Counted from the stretch's first letter, positions 39,708 through 49,140 are shown. The stretch is DNA of 64,000 bases from Streptomyces sp. JHA26 (GCF_002005565.1 NZ_BDJC01000026.1:31351-95350); one strand, 5' to 3'. Notes: generated by a model not told the origin, from the letters alone. Made by a program: numbers and translations.

Positions 39708-41084
39708 TCACGACCGGGCCGGGCCCGCCCCCTCGACCTGCTTGCGCACCTGCTCCGGCGTCAGGTAGGCGTCGGTGTATTCAAAGTCCTTCAGCTTCGC
39801 CGGCTTGCGGGCCTGGAAACCGGTGCGCACGAAGTCGTCGCCGGCGACCGCGTTCAGCATCCAGTTGGCCGCCACCCGGGCCTTGGCCACGCCCGTGCGC
39901 AGCGCCGACCAGTGGTACCCGCGGGCCACCGCCTGGGCGGGCAGGCCGTGCAGTTCGATACCGAGCGGCTTGGACACCGCGTCGGTGCCGCCGAGGTCGA
40001 CGACCAGACCGAGGTCCTTGTGGACGTACGGCCGCATCGGCTGGTTGCGCAGGGTGGCGATGAGGTTCTCGGCGACGTGCCTGCCCTGGCGCATGGCGTG
40101 CTGGGCGGTGGGCGGGCAGACGGCGCCCTCCTGGCCCTTGGCGAGGTCGGGCACGGCCGCGGAGTCACCGAGCGCGAACACCCCGTCGTGGCCCGGCAGG
40201 CACATCTCGGCGGTGACCGCGAGCCGTCCCTTGACCGTCTCCGCGCCGAGCGTGGCGATCAGCGGGCTCGCGACCACGCCGGCGGTCCAGATCAGCGTGC
40301 GGGTGGGCACCACCCGGCCGTTGGTGAAGGTGACCTCCTCGGGCCCGGCCTTCTCGATGGACACGCCCAGCGAGATCTCGATGCCGCGCCGCGTCAGCAC
40401 CTCCTGCGCACTGCGCCCGAGCTTCTCGCCCAGCTCGGGCATCAGCTTCGGCGCGATGTCGATCAGGTGCCACTTGATCAGGGCCGGGTCCAGGCGCGGG
40501 TAGCGCTTGACGGCCGCGTGCGTGAGCCGCTGCAGGCAGGCCGCGGTCTCGGTGCCCGCGTACCCGCCGCCGACCACCACGAACTGCAGCCGGGAGGCGC
40601 GCTCGGCCGGATCGTGGCTGGCGTCGGCCAGGTCGAGCTGCGTGATGACGTGGTCGCGGACGTAGGCGGCCTCCGCGAGCGTCTTCATGCCGAACGCGTG
40701 ATCGGTGAGCCCGGGGATGTCGAACGTGCGGGTGACGCTGCCGGGGGCCAGCACGATGTAGTCGTACGGCTCGTTGACGATCTCGCCGTTGATGGTCCGC
40801 ACCACGCAGACCTTCGCCTTGAGGTCCACGCCGATGGCCCCGCCCGGGATGATCCGGGTGCGGTACCTGCTGCTGCGGCGCAGGGACAGCGCGATCGACT
40901 GCGGCGTCAGCACACCCGAGGCGACCTGGGGCAGCAGCGGCAGGTAGAGCTGATAGGCGAACGGGGTCACCAGGGTGACGTCGGCCTCGTGGGGGGAGAG
41001 CCTGCGCTCGAGCCGGCGGACGCACTCCACGCCGGCGAAACCTGCGCCGACTACCAGGATCCTGGGTCGTGTCACGGTGTTCAT
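39708..41084 (-). CDS. Type II NADH dehydrogenase-like flavoprotein
   Basis: 458 residues. FAD site RILVVGAGFAGVECVRRLERR (about 7-27), NADH site LQFVVVGGGYAGTETAACLQRL (about 172-193), DGVFALGDSAAVPDL for the FAD ribityl chain, and AQHAMRQGRHVAENL near the C-terminal membrane-binding half. Ndh-2 enzymes feed electrons to menaquinone without pumping protons. The start ATG 41084 (MNTVTRPRI) has AAAGG before it. An earlier start at 41123 is not preferred. It is upstream of nothing obvious on its strand, and its 224-base 5' region (41085-41308) lacks recognisable elements. Confidence 0.88.
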   Translation of the reverse strand: MNTVTRPRILVVGAGFAGVECVRRLERRLSPHEADVTLVTPFAYQLYLPLLPQVASGVLTPQSIALSLRRSSRYRTRIIPGGAIGVDLKAKVCVVRTINGEIVNEPYDYIVLAPGSVTRTFDIPGLTDHAFGMKTLAEAAYVRDHVITQLDLADASHDPAERASRLQFVVVGGGYAGTETAACLQRLTHAAVKRYPRLDPALIKWHLIDIAPKLMPELGEKLGRSAQEVLTRRGIEISLGVSIEKAGPEEVTFTNGRVVPTRTLIWTAGVVASPLIATLGAETVKGRLAVTAEMCLPGHDGVFALGDSAAVPDLAKGQEGAVCPPTAQHAMRQGRHVAENLIATLRNQPMRPYVHKDLGLVVDLGGTDAVSKPLGIELHGLPAQAVARGYHWSALRTGVAKARVAANWMLNAVAGDDFVRTGFQARKPAKLKDFEYTDAYLTPEQVRKQVEGAGPARS

Positions 41085-41308
41085 CCCTTTCTGCGGTTCC
41101 GGGCGGTCTGCCGCGAACGCCATTCGCCTGCCCCTGGATCACCGCTTCGCACCTCGTCGATCCCACCGCGTCGGCGGTGGTTCGGCGAGCCGGGAGTGCC
41201 AGGCAGGCGACACCTCCTGTGCACCACCATGCCCCGGCCGGGGCCCGGCCGCACCGGGCGGGAGTGAACGGCCGGGACCGGAGCGGTGGGGGAGTGGTGA
41301 CGGGGCGG

Positions 41309-43045
41309 TCAGCCCAGGCCGTCGAGGTGGCAGAGCAGCAGGCACACGTCGTCGTCGCGCTCGGAGTCGCTGAGCAGGGGCCGCAGGATCCCGTCCGCCG
41401 AGCCCTCCAGGTCGGTGTCCAGTTGCTCGGGCGCGAACGACCCCAGGGCCTCGGCCAGGCGTTCGATGCCCGGGTCTATGCCCCGGGCCCGCCGCTCCAC
41501 CAGGCCGTCCGTGTACAGCGCCAGCGTCGAACCCGGCGCGAGCAGCTCGGTGTGGTCGGCGATCTCCTGCTCCAGCGGGATACCGAGCATCGCCCCCGGT
41601 TTGGCGTCCAGCGTGCGCACTCGGCCGTCCGGGGTACGCAGCACCGGCGGAGGGTGACCGGCCGCGGCCCACGTCATCGTCGGATCGTCGGGATGGAAAC
41701 GCGCGATGACGGCGGTGGCGAACAGATCCGGCTGGAGGTGGTGCAGGAACGTGTGCAGCCGGGTCAGCAGCCGGCCCGGGCTGCCGCCGTCGACCGCGTA
41801 GGCGCGCAGCGCGGTCCGCAGCTGGCTCATCATCACGGCCGCCCGCAGCCCGTGCCCGGTCACGTCGCCGACCACGACGATCACCCCGCCGTCGGGCTGG
41901 CGGAACGCGTCGTACCAGTCGCCGCCGATGTTCAGCCCGTGCGTGGCCGGCAGATAGCGCGCGGCCAGGCTCAGGCCCGGCGGTGCCGGAAGGTCCGTCA
42001 GCAGGGCGCGCTGCAGGGTCTCGGCGATGTCGCGGTTGTGCTGGTAGCGCTGGGCGTGGTCGATCGCGATGGCGGCCCGACGGGTGAGTTCGATCAGCAT
42101 CACGGCGTCGTCCGGGTCCCAGGGTTCCCCGGGCGGGGCGAGCGTCAGCACCCCGAGCGGCGCTCCCCGGGTCGGCAGCGGGATGCACAGCAGGGGCCGG
42201 TCCGGGTCCAGCGCCGAGGGCGGCTGGTCGTCGACGCCCGGCAGCCCTCCCGGCTGCGCGGCGGCGTACTGCGGACGCCCGGTGCGGGCCGCGAGCACGG
42301 CCGCGGCGGCGTGCGCCGGGGGCCGGTTCCGGTCGCCCTCCTGGTCGAAGATCCAGACGTCGACGTCGGCCGCGTACTCCGGTACGAGCAGGTCCGGCAG
42401 GCGGCGCACGATCTCGTGGTGGTCGAGCGAGGCGGTGAGCACCGCGCTCGCGTCCGCCAGGAACGTCAGCCTGCGCCGGGCGTTCTCCGCCTCGGTGCGG
42501 GCCTTGCGCTCGGCGGCGAACGCCTCCCGCTGGGCCCGCCCGGCGGCGTCCAGCTCGGCGTGCAGCGCCACGACGCCCTGGTTCGTCTGCTGCAGCTCCT
42601 CCCGGTGGAAGGCGACGAGGGCCTCCTGCTCGGTGAGCCTGTCCAGCACCAGCGCCGTGTCCTCGTCGGCGCCCAGCAGGGCCTCCGCCAGCGCGGCGGG
42701 GTCGTCCGCCACGGCGTCGTCCCCGACGGCCGGGACCGCCTCGGGGCAGGACACCGACGTCCGCCACGGCGGCTCCCCGGCGGCCGCGGCCTCGTACTCC
42801 GGCGTCACCACGGCGTGCAGCACGCCCCGGCCGGCGTCCGGGGCGCCGTCGGGCGCCGGGGCCGCCTCCAGGGTCAGCCGCCAGGTGCCGCCCTTGGTCA
42901 GGCACTGCCGCAACCGCGTGCTCAGCGAGGCCGCCAGCCGCGTGCGCTCCAGCGGCGGCACACCGTACGCCGCGGCCAGCCGGGCGACGGCGACACGGGC
43001 CCGGGCGGCGTCGGTGACGCCGGTGATCTGCCAGGTACGGGTCAT
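41309..43045 (-). CDS. GAF-PP2C (SpoIIE-type) phosphatase, RsbU-like
   Basis: 578 residues. An N-terminal 120-residue domain with KGGTWRLTLEA (a degenerate RsbT-ligand-like region) leads to a coiled-coil (about 120-195), a GAF domain (about 190-340: TRGAPLGVLTLAPPG) and a SpoIIE PP2C (LNIGGDWYDAF, VVVGDVTGHGLRAAVMMSQL, WAAAGHPPPVL, YTDGLVERR, SERDDDVCLLLCHL). It should remove phosphate from STAS antagonists and set a sigma factor free. Its ATG overlaps the stop of the RsbT-RsbX gene by 4 bases, so it is the last gene of a five-gene stressosome operon. Confidence 0.92.
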   Translation of the reverse strand: MTRTWQITGVTDAARARVAVARLAAAYGVPPLERTRLAASLSTRLRQCLTKGGTWRLTLEAAPAPDGAPDAGRGVLHAVVTPEYEAAAAGEPPWRTSVSCPEAVPAVGDDAVADDPAALAEALLGADEDTALVLDRLTEQEALVAFHREELQQTNQGVVALHAELDAAGRAQREAFAAERKARTEAENARRRLTFLADASAVLTASLDHHEIVRRLPDLLVPEYAADVDVWIFDQEGDRNRPPAHAAAAVLAARTGRPQYAAAQPGGLPGVDDQPPSALDPDRPLLCIPLPTRGAPLGVLTLAPPGEPWDPDDAVMLIELTRRAAIAIDHAQRYQHNRDIAETLQRALLTDLPAPPGLSLAARYLPATHGLNIGGDWYDAFRQPDGGVIVVVGDVTGHGLRAAVMMSQLRTALRAYAVDGGSPGRLLTRLHTFLHHLQPDLFATAVIARFHPDDPTMTWAAAGHPPPVLRTPDGRVRTLDAKPGAMLGIPLEQEIADHTELLAPGSTLALYTDGLVERRARGIDPGIERLAEALGSFAPEQLDTDLEGSADGILRPLLSDSERDDDVCLLLCHLDGLG

Positions 43046-44106
43046 CGGCGGTCCGGCGGGGTCGGGGACAGGACGGCCACGGCGGTGTCGTCACGCACGG
43101 GGCGGGCGGAACTGCTGGCGTCACGGATCGTCACGGCCGCCGTCACGGCCGGGTCGACGTCCGGGGCGCAGGCGTCGGGCGACGGCGTCCAGCGGCTCGG
43201 CAGTCCGTCGCTGTGCAGGATCAGCACCCGGTCGTCCGCCCACTCCCGCTCCTCGTCGCGCACGGTCGTGGGCCGGTGGGTGCCGACGATGCCGGGCTGG
43301 GACACCAGCGGCCGCCAGGTGCCGCCCGCGCAGAGCCGGGCCCCTATGTTGCCCACGCCGGCGAATCTGAGCCGGCCGGCCCGCGTGTCGACCTGGGCGA
43401 GGGCGACGGCCGCGCCGCGGGTGCCGGCCAGGGCCGCGTCCAGCCGCTTCAGCGCCTCGGAGGGCACCAGGTGGGCGACGCCGCGCAGCGCCTCCACCGC
43501 GGCCGTCGAGGCCCGGGCCGCTTCGGGACCGTGGCCCAGTCCGTCGGCCAGCATCAGCGTCACCCGGTCCTCGGTCCGCACCCACGCCCAGGCGTCGCCC
43601 GAGTAGTCGGCACCGCCGAACGGCACGTTCACGCCACCGGCCCGCACGCCCGCCACCGGGTCCTCGCCCGCGGTCCGGCCGCGGGGGGCGCCGCCGATCC
43701 GGGCCAGCACCACGGTGCCCCGGCCCGGGACGCTGTGGAGGTCGAAGTCCTCGGCGAGGCGCGCGCAGGTGCCCAGGCCCGCGCCGAGCGACCCGGTGGT
43801 GGTGAAGCCGTCGCTCAGGGCGGCGGGCACGTCGGCGATGCCCGGACCGTGGTCGACCGTCGTGATCTGCACGGCCCTGGCCTCGTACCGGCCGGCCGTG
43901 AGGACGGGCGGGGACACCACGTCGATGAGGGCCCGGCCGCCCCCCGCGTGCTTGAGCAGGTTGGTGGCCAGCTCGGTCGCCACCAGCGCCGCGGAGGCGG
44001 TGCACTGCTCGTCCAGTCCGGCCAGGGCCGCCGCGTGCTCCGCGGCCACCCGGGCGTCGCGCACCCGGGTCGAGTCGTGCACGGGTACGTCCCACACGCG
44101 TGGCAT
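43042..44106 (-). CDS. RsbT-like ATPase fused to an RsbX-like PP2C phosphatase
   Basis: 354 residues. Residues 1-150 are a GHKL kinase domain (SAALVATELATNLLKHAGGG, TTVDHGPGIADVPAALSDGFTT, LGAGLGTCARLAEDFDL). Residues 165-354 form a phosphatase domain of the RsbX/SpoIIE kind (GDAWAWVRTEDRVTLMLADGLGHGPEA, LRFAGVGNIGARL, LILHSDGLPSRW, RDDTAVAVL). In Bacillus RsbT and RsbX are separate: the first phosphorylates RsbR/RsbS and the second resets them; here both functions sit in one chain. The TGATG and ATGA junctions on both sides show translational coupling. Confidence 0.9.
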   Translation of the reverse strand: MPRVWDVPVHDSTRVRDARVAAEHAAALAGLDEQCTASAALVATELATNLLKHAGGGRALIDVVSPPVLTAGRYEARAVQITTVDHGPGIADVPAALSDGFTTTGSLGAGLGTCARLAEDFDLHSVPGRGTVVLARIGGAPRGRTAGEDPVAGVRAGGVNVPFGGADYSGDAWAWVRTEDRVTLMLADGLGHGPEAARASTAAVEALRGVAHLVPSEALKRLDAALAGTRGAAVALAQVDTRAGRLRFAGVGNIGARLCAGGTWRPLVSQPGIVGTHRPTTVRDEEREWADDRVLILHSDGLPSRWTPSPDACAPDVDPAVTAAVTIRDASSSARPVRDDTAVAVLSPTPPDRR

Positions 44107-44546
44107 CAGAACTCCTCTCGCGGCCGCGGCGGACGGCCCACCCAGGAGGCCACCCGCACGACGGTGCCGGCGCCCGGGGCGCTCTCGATCGCGAACTCGT
44201 GCACCAGCCGCCGGGCGCCGCCCAGCCCCATGCCGAGCCCGTCGCCGGAGGTGAAACCGTCACTGAGCGCCTGCTCCACGTCGGCGATGCCGGGCCCCTC
44301 GTCGCTGAACGTGAGCCGCAGTCCCCGCAGGCCGCCCTCGGTGAGGGATTCCGTCTCCATCGTTCCGCCGCCGCCGTACACCAGCGTGTTGCGGGCCAGT
44401 TCGCTGGCCGCCGTGACCAGCTTGGTCTGGTCCACCAGTCCGAAGCCGAGCTGGGCGGCGGCCTGCCGCACGTGCTGCCGCACCCACACCAGATCCATGT
44501 CCGACCGGATCGGCAGGCGGGCCTGAGCGCCCGCGGCGGTGTGCAT
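44106..44546 (-). CDS. rsbT: RsbT-type serine kinase / anti-sigma ATPase
   Basis: 146 residues, GHKL domain: RQHVRQAAAQLGFGLVDQTKLVTAASELARNTLVYG (N box), LTFSDEGPGIADVEQALSDGFTSGDGLGMGLGG (G1/G2) and AGTVVRVASWVG. The D-x-G-P-G-I-x-D...L-x-D-G-(F/Y)-(S/T) run and the GLGMGLGG loop match RsbT rather than RsbW. It should bind RsbR/RsbS and, on stress, phosphorylate them. The ATG 44546 is 1 base into the RsbS stop (TGATG); GTG 44549 is possible but poorly spaced from GGGGAG. Confidence 0.9.
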   Translation of the reverse strand: MHTAAGAQARLPIRSDMDLVWVRQHVRQAAAQLGFGLVDQTKLVTAASELARNTLVYGGGGTMETESLTEGGLRGLRLTFSDEGPGIADVEQALSDGFTSGDGLGMGLGGARRLVHEFAIESAPGAGTVVRVASWVGRPPRPREEF

Positions 44547-44977
44547 CACGGACTCCCCTGGCGCAGTCCGCCGAAGCGGGACGACGGAGCGTGCCGCGTG
44601 AGGAGGTCCATGGCCACCTCGGTGCTGAGCGCGGTGTGCACCCGCGGCAGGGTCAGGCCCAGTTCCACCAGGGTGATGGCGACCGCCGGCCGCATGCCGA
44701 CGACCACGGTCCGCGCGGCCAGCAGGTCGGTCTGCCCGGCGATCTCGGCCAGCACCCGGCCGAGGAAGGAGTCGACGATCTCCACCCCGGAGATGTCGAT
44801 GATCACGCCGGTGGCCCCGGTGCGCACGATGGTCTCGGCGAGGTCCTCCTGGAGCTGCTGCGCCGTGCTGTCGTGCAGGTCCCCCTGAAGGGTGACCAGG
44901 AGGACGTCACCGAGCCGCAGGACCGGGACATAGCCCGTCACGGGGCCCGCGTGGGACCCGGGAAAATCCTCGTTCAC
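44546..44977 (-). CDS. rsbS: RsbS-type STAS protein
   Basis: 143 residues. A single STAS domain: VPVLRLGDVLLVTLQGDLHD, QQLQEDLAETIVRTGATGVIIDISGVEIVDSFLGRVLAEIA (phospho-Ser in VDSFLGR, as Ser59 of B. subtilis RsbS) and AARTVVVGMRPAVAITLVELGL. It forms the core of the stressosome with RsbR. The start is GTG 44977, with a 4-base GTGA overlap with the RsbR stop. Compared with B. subtilis RsbS it has about 15 extra residues at the N-terminus and 8 at the C-terminus. Confidence 0.92.
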   Translation of the reverse strand: MNEDFPGSHAGPVTGYVPVLRLGDVLLVTLQGDLHDSTAQQLQEDLAETIVRTGATGVIIDISGVEIVDSFLGRVLAEIAGQTDLLAARTVVVGMRPAVAITLVELGLTLPRVHTALSTEVAMDLLTRHAPSSRFGGLRQGSP

Positions 44978-45879
44978 CGCGCGACCGGGCCGTTCACGAC
45001 GGGGTTCACGATGCCGACGCCGAGCTGGTGCAGGACGTAGCCCAGCGCGTCGGCGAGGCTCGCCCGGGTCACGACGGTGCCCAGGTCCAGTCCGAGGTGG
45101 ACCATGGTCTGCGCGATCGCCGGCCGGATGCCGGAGACGATGCACTCGGCGCCCATCAGCCGGGCCGCCGCGACCGTCTTCATCAGGTGCTGGGCCACCA
45201 GCGAGTCGACCGTCGGGACGCCGGTGATGTCCAGGATGGCGTAGCGCGCCTGCTGTTCGACGACGGACTCCAGCAGGGTCTCCATCACCACCTGGCTGCG
45301 GGCGCTGTCCAGCGTCCCGATCAGCGGTACGGCCACGATGCCGTCCCACAGCTTGATGACGGGCGTGGCCACCTCCAGGAGCTGCAGCCGTTGCCGGTCG
45401 ATCAGGGCCTGGTTCTCGTTCAGTGCCGTCTGCATGACCACGACGCGCAGGGTGCCCATCAGGACGCCCAGCGTGGTGGCACAGTCCCGGGCGTGGTCCG
45501 CCGGGGCGTCCGGGAGGTCGGCGAGCAGCAGCTTCTCGACCGGCGGACGCAGGGCGGCCAGCTCGCTCGACACCTGCGCGGTGCTCAGGCCGACGCGGGA
45601 GCGGGCCGCCCCCATCCTCGCCAACTGCTCGCGCACCGCGGTGAACCCCGCCGCGTCCGGGTCCTCCACCCGGCCCGCGTCCGCGACCTGGGCCAGGGCG
45701 TCCACCACGGCCTTGCCCGCCTCGACGGCCTCGTCGCGCGAGACGGTGAACACGGCCCGGAACAAGGGCTCGTCGGCCCACCGCTGGGCGATCTGTTCAC
45801 GGCGGCGCCGCAGGAAGTCCCTGATCTCCTGCGTCACCGATCCGGCCGTTCCCTCCGCCTGCTCCGGCACCTGTTCCAC
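44974..45879 (-). CDS. rsbR: RsbR-type stressosome sensor protein
   Basis: 301 residues. The N-terminal 160 are an all-helical RsbR/globin-like region (VTQEIRDFLRRRREQIAQRWADEPLF). The C-terminal STAS domain has VIKLWDGIVAVPLIGTLDSARSQVV, AILDITGVPTVDSLVAQHLMKT and GAECIVSGIRPAIAQTMVHLGLDLG. Of the two phospho-Thr sites of Bacillus RsbR, the one in VD(T)xV is Ser here and the one in IAQT is Thr. This gene starts the operon (GTG 45879). No sigma-B-type promoter was found immediately upstream. Confidence 0.92.
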   Translation of the reverse strand: MEQVPEQAEGTAGSVTQEIRDFLRRRREQIAQRWADEPLFRAVFTVSRDEAVEAGKAVVDALAQVADAGRVEDPDAAGFTAVREQLARMGAARSRVGLSTAQVSSELAALRPPVEKLLLADLPDAPADHARDCATTLGVLMGTLRVVVMQTALNENQALIDRQRLQLLEVATPVIKLWDGIVAVPLIGTLDSARSQVVMETLLESVVEQQARYAILDITGVPTVDSLVAQHLMKTVAAARLMGAECIVSGIRPAIAQTMVHLGLDLGTVVTRASLADALGYVLHQLGVGIVNPVVNGPVAR

Positions 45880-46024
45880 TCCTCATCCGCGTTGCGCCCC
45901 ACCGACCCCACGGGCGACGTGACGACGACGTGACTCTGCCGGGCGACAACTGTAACCACCCGTCGAACTCGTACGACACCTGATCCCGCACGAGCGGCCC
46001 GGATGAGCGGCGGGGCGATCCGGA

Positions 46025-46417
46025 TCAGGCGTCCGGCACCTCCGGGCCCTCCGGCTCCCGGTCGATGCGGGCGAGCGCCTCCTCGACGCTGTCGGAGACC
46101 GGCACGGTGATGCTCACACCGGTCAGGTCCAATATGCGCAGCACCGCCGGAGCGGGCGAGATGATGTGCACGCTGCCCGGCAGGCCGCGCGCCTCCTGGT
46201 AGACCCGGAGGATGATGTTCATGCCGGAGGAGTCCATGAACGGGACGTCCGACAGGTCCAGCAGGAAGTGCCGTCGGCCGTGGTGCAGTTGGTTGGCCAG
46301 GTGGTGCTGGAACTCGGTCGCGGTGTCGACGTCCAGATAGCCCTCCACCTTGAGCAGCGCGACGTCCTCCCGGGGCAGCGTCACCTCGACGGACAGCGGG
46401 TTCTGGGCAATGGGCAC
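46025..46417 (-). CDS. Anti-sigma factor antagonist (STAS domain, RsbV/BldG-like)
   Basis: 130 residues: VPIAQNPLSVEVTLPREDVALLKVEGYLDVDTATEF, RRHFLLDLSDVPFMDSSGMNIILRVYQEARG (phospho-Ser in DSSGMN), AVLRILDLTGV. This is the standard STAS antagonist that binds an anti-sigma ATPase when unphosphorylated. GTG 46417 has GGAGG at the right spacing. It lies downstream of the large ANTAR-PP2C phosphatase, its likely activator. A sigma-B-type promoter precedes it in the gap. Confidence 0.9.
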   Translation of the reverse strand: MPIAQNPLSVEVTLPREDVALLKVEGYLDVDTATEFQHHLANQLHHGRRHFLLDLSDVPFMDSSGMNIILRVYQEARGLPGSVHIISPAPAVLRILDLTGVSITVPVSDSVEEALARIDREPEGPEVPDA

Positions 46418-46563
46418 GTGTACCTCCAACGATCCTGACGGCCAGGGGCTGGGCCGCCCCCGTGAGCGATGTCGCAGTCCGCGGGCGAGGGGCGCGCCGG
46501 CGATCGACCTCTCACCGCCCGCCGTGCCCCTCACCCGTGAACACCGCTCACCGCGCCCGGCGC

Positions 46564-46588
46564 ATACCCCCGAATCCGAAGGCCACAC
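46564..46588 (-). promoter_or_regulatory. Putative sigma-B-type promoter of the STAS antagonist gene
   Basis: Minus strand: GTGT (46588-46585), 15 bases, GGGTAT (46569-46564), just after the stop of the upstream phosphatase gene and 147 bases before the GTG start at 46417. The leader would be long. Confidence 0.45.
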
Positions 46589-46589
46589 G

Positions 46590-49043
46590 TCACCCGACCC
46601 GGATGCCCACGAGACACGTGTCGTCGTCCGTGTCCGACCTGCTGTAGGTGAGCAGACGGTCCAGGTGCTGGTCCAGTGTCCTGGGGCTCGGACGGGCGGT
46701 GCTCAGCAACTGCGCCAGCGACTCCTCCACCGAGCGGTCACGGCGTTCGATCAGGCCGTCGGTGTACATCAGCAGCGTGTCCTCGGGGGCCAGCTGCACC
46801 TCGTCCTCCTCGTAGACGGCCTCCGCCACCGCGCCCAGCAGCAAGCCCCTCACCAACGGCAGGGGCTCGGCCTCCGCGCCCCTGACCAGTACCGGCGGCA
46901 GGTGCCCGGCGCGGGCCCAGCGCAGCGTCCGCCGGGCCGGGTCGTACAGGCCGCACACCGCGGTCGCCGTGACCCCGCCCGTCAGGTGGTGCGCCACGAT
47001 GTTCAGCCACGACAGCAGCTGTCCCGGGCCCGCGCCCGTCACCGCCAGTCCGCGCAGCGCGTTGCGCAGCACGACCATGCTCGTCGCGGCTTCTATGCCG
47101 TGCCCGGCGACGTCCCCCACGCACAGCAGCACCATCCGGTTCGGCAGCATCACCGCGTCGTACCAGTCACCGCCCACCAGCTGCTCCGTCTCCGCCGGCC
47201 GGTAGCGGACGGCCACCTGGAGATCCGGCACCCGGAGCGGGGTCTGGGCGGGCGGCATGATGGCGTGCTGCAGCTGCAGGGTCAGCCGGGCGCGCTCGAC
47301 GGCCTGCTGCTCGGTGTGCGCCAGCTGGTCGCGGGTCGCGGCGAGGGCCACCTCCGTCCAGTGCTGGGCCGAGATGTCCTGGTAGGCGCCGCGCACCACG
47401 AGCAGGCGGTCGTCGGTGTCCAGCACCGGCTCGGCCACCACCCGCACGTGCCGGGTCACCCCGTCCGGACGCTGCAGCCGGAACGCCGCCGACGCCGGCC
47501 TGCGGTGGTGCAGCAGCGTGCGCAGGAACCGGCCGATGGGGACGGCGTCGTCCGGATGGGCGTGGGCGGTCAGCTCCTCCAGCGGCACCGGGGTGCTCGT
47601 CTGCGGGCGCCCGTACAGGTCGAAGAGCTGTCCGTTCCAGGTGATCTCACCGGTCAGCAGATTCTCCTCGAAGCCGCCGATGCGGCCGAGGCGCTGGGCG
47701 TGCTGGAGCAGGCTCGCCAGCCGGGCCGTCTCGTCCTCGATGCGCCAGATGAGCAGCACCGCGTTGCCGTGCCGGCTGATGCTGATGTCCGCGACCGCCG
47801 ACAGCGGCACCTGGTCGACCAGCGCGGTCAGATTCATCCGCCGGGCCCGGAACGGCTCGCCCGTCGCGTAGACCCGCTCCACGCTCCGGAACAACTCGCT
47901 GTCCCCGGCGGCCATCGGATACGCCTCCAGCAGCAGCGCGCCCCCCACCACAGCACGCGGCCGCCCGGCGGGGTCCAGGAAGCGCTTGTTCACGTGCTGG
48001 ATGCGGAAGTCCGCCAGGTGCCCGGCGGCGTCCAGGTGCGGCACCAGGACCAGGGCGGGGTCGTGCAGTCCGTCCGCCAGGTCCATCAGTTCCGCGGCGT
48101 CCGGCAGCACCCGCGGCTCCTGCCCGGCGCCGTGCGGCGGCGTGTACGTCTCCAGCGTGTGCGCGCACAGCTCCGCCAGGGCCTCCACCTGGCGCACCAC
48201 CTGGGGCGGCTGCGCGGGCAGGGGCTGCGGCCAGGCGATCTCCAGCACGCCGTGGACGCGTCCTCCCGTACCGGCGGGCACGGCGCACCGGCCGCCGTCC
48301 GGATACTGGTGCCGGCCCACACTGGGCAGCCCGGTCTCGGTCAGCGAGGTGATCCACTGCCCCGTGCGTTCGGTCAGGCCGCGCCGCGCCACCGTCGCCA
48401 CGTCCGGCGGCACATAGCGCCAGCGGGTGGCCTCGGCCGGCGAGAACCCGGCGCAGCCGGCCAGCGTGAGCGACCCGTCGGAACCGGCCGCCCAGATGGC
48501 CACGGCGACCGCCCCGAGCGGGCGCAGCGCCTGCTCCAGCAGGGCGTCGGCCACGGCCTGGGTGTCGTCCGCGGCCAGCGCGCCGCTCTCGGCCGCCCGC
48601 AGCCGCACGGCGGCGGACTCGGCGGACGCCTGCCCGGCCTCCTCGGACCGCTCCGTCCCGGCCGCGGCGGTGGCCGCGAGGAACGCGTCCGTGACCTCCG
48701 ACATCCGGTCCCGGGCGGCCTGGTTGATGACGTCGACCGCGAACTCCAGCAGCGTCACCTGGGACTGTTCGGCCAGCTCGGTGAGCTGCCGGGCGGCCTG
48801 CGCCGGGCCGCACCCGAGCCGGGCGACCAGCACGCCCTTGGCGAGCTCGATCAGGGCCCGGCCCTCGGCCTCCGCCTGGGCGGCCCGCACCTCGCGGCTG
48901 AGCCGGTCCACGGTGGCCGCGAGCCTGCCCACGGGTGACAGCGGGGTCATGCCGCGCAGGCCGGCGGCGGGCACGTCGACCTCGCCGGCCGTGCCGGGCG
49001 GCTCGCCGGCGCCTGGTTCGCGCGACTGCTCGGAGATGTTCAC
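46590..49043 (-). CDS. ANTAR-GAF-PAS-PP2C multidomain phosphatase
   Basis: 817 residues. An ANTAR-like helical domain (about 58-112: LIELAKGVLVARLGCGPAQAARQLTELA) is followed by GAF (about 160-310), a PAS-like region (about 320-420), a second PAS with PAC (about 440-560: IGGFEENLLTGEITWNGQLFDL, RVVAEPVLDTDDRLLVVRGAYQDI) and a SpoIIE PP2C (LVGGDWYDAVMLPNRMVLLC, VGDVAGHGIEAATSMVVLRN, YTDGLIERRDRSV, DTDDDTCLVGI). ANTAR normally binds RNA, so this protein could join RNA control to partner switching. It starts at GTG 49043 and is likely to act on the STAS antagonist at 46025-46417. Confidence 0.88.
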   Translation of the reverse strand: MNISEQSREPGAGEPPGTAGEVDVPAAGLRGMTPLSPVGRLAATVDRLSREVRAAQAEAEGRALIELAKGVLVARLGCGPAQAARQLTELAEQSQVTLLEFAVDVINQAARDRMSEVTDAFLAATAAAGTERSEEAGQASAESAAVRLRAAESGALAADDTQAVADALLEQALRPLGAVAVAIWAAGSDGSLTLAGCAGFSPAEATRWRYVPPDVATVARRGLTERTGQWITSLTETGLPSVGRHQYPDGGRCAVPAGTGGRVHGVLEIAWPQPLPAQPPQVVRQVEALAELCAHTLETYTPPHGAGQEPRVLPDAAELMDLADGLHDPALVLVPHLDAAGHLADFRIQHVNKRFLDPAGRPRAVVGGALLLEAYPMAAGDSELFRSVERVYATGEPFRARRMNLTALVDQVPLSAVADISISRHGNAVLLIWRIEDETARLASLLQHAQRLGRIGGFEENLLTGEITWNGQLFDLYGRPQTSTPVPLEELTAHAHPDDAVPIGRFLRTLLHHRRPASAAFRLQRPDGVTRHVRVVAEPVLDTDDRLLVVRGAYQDISAQHWTEVALAATRDQLAHTEQQAVERARLTLQLQHAIMPPAQTPLRVPDLQVAVRYRPAETEQLVGGDWYDAVMLPNRMVLLCVGDVAGHGIEAATSMVVLRNALRGLAVTGAGPGQLLSWLNIVAHHLTGGVTATAVCGLYDPARRTLRWARAGHLPPVLVRGAEAEPLPLVRGLLLGAVAEAVYEEDEVQLAPEDTLLMYTDGLIERRDRSVEESLAQLLSTARPSPRTLDQHLDRLLTYSRSDTDDDTCLVGIRVG

Positions 49044-49140
49044 GATCGGGACGCTCCTCGGCTGAAGACCGTCACGGTGTACGGCGCGACGCGCCGCGCA
49101 CCGCCCGGTCCACCGGTGTACGGGACGGGTGCCGGCGTGT

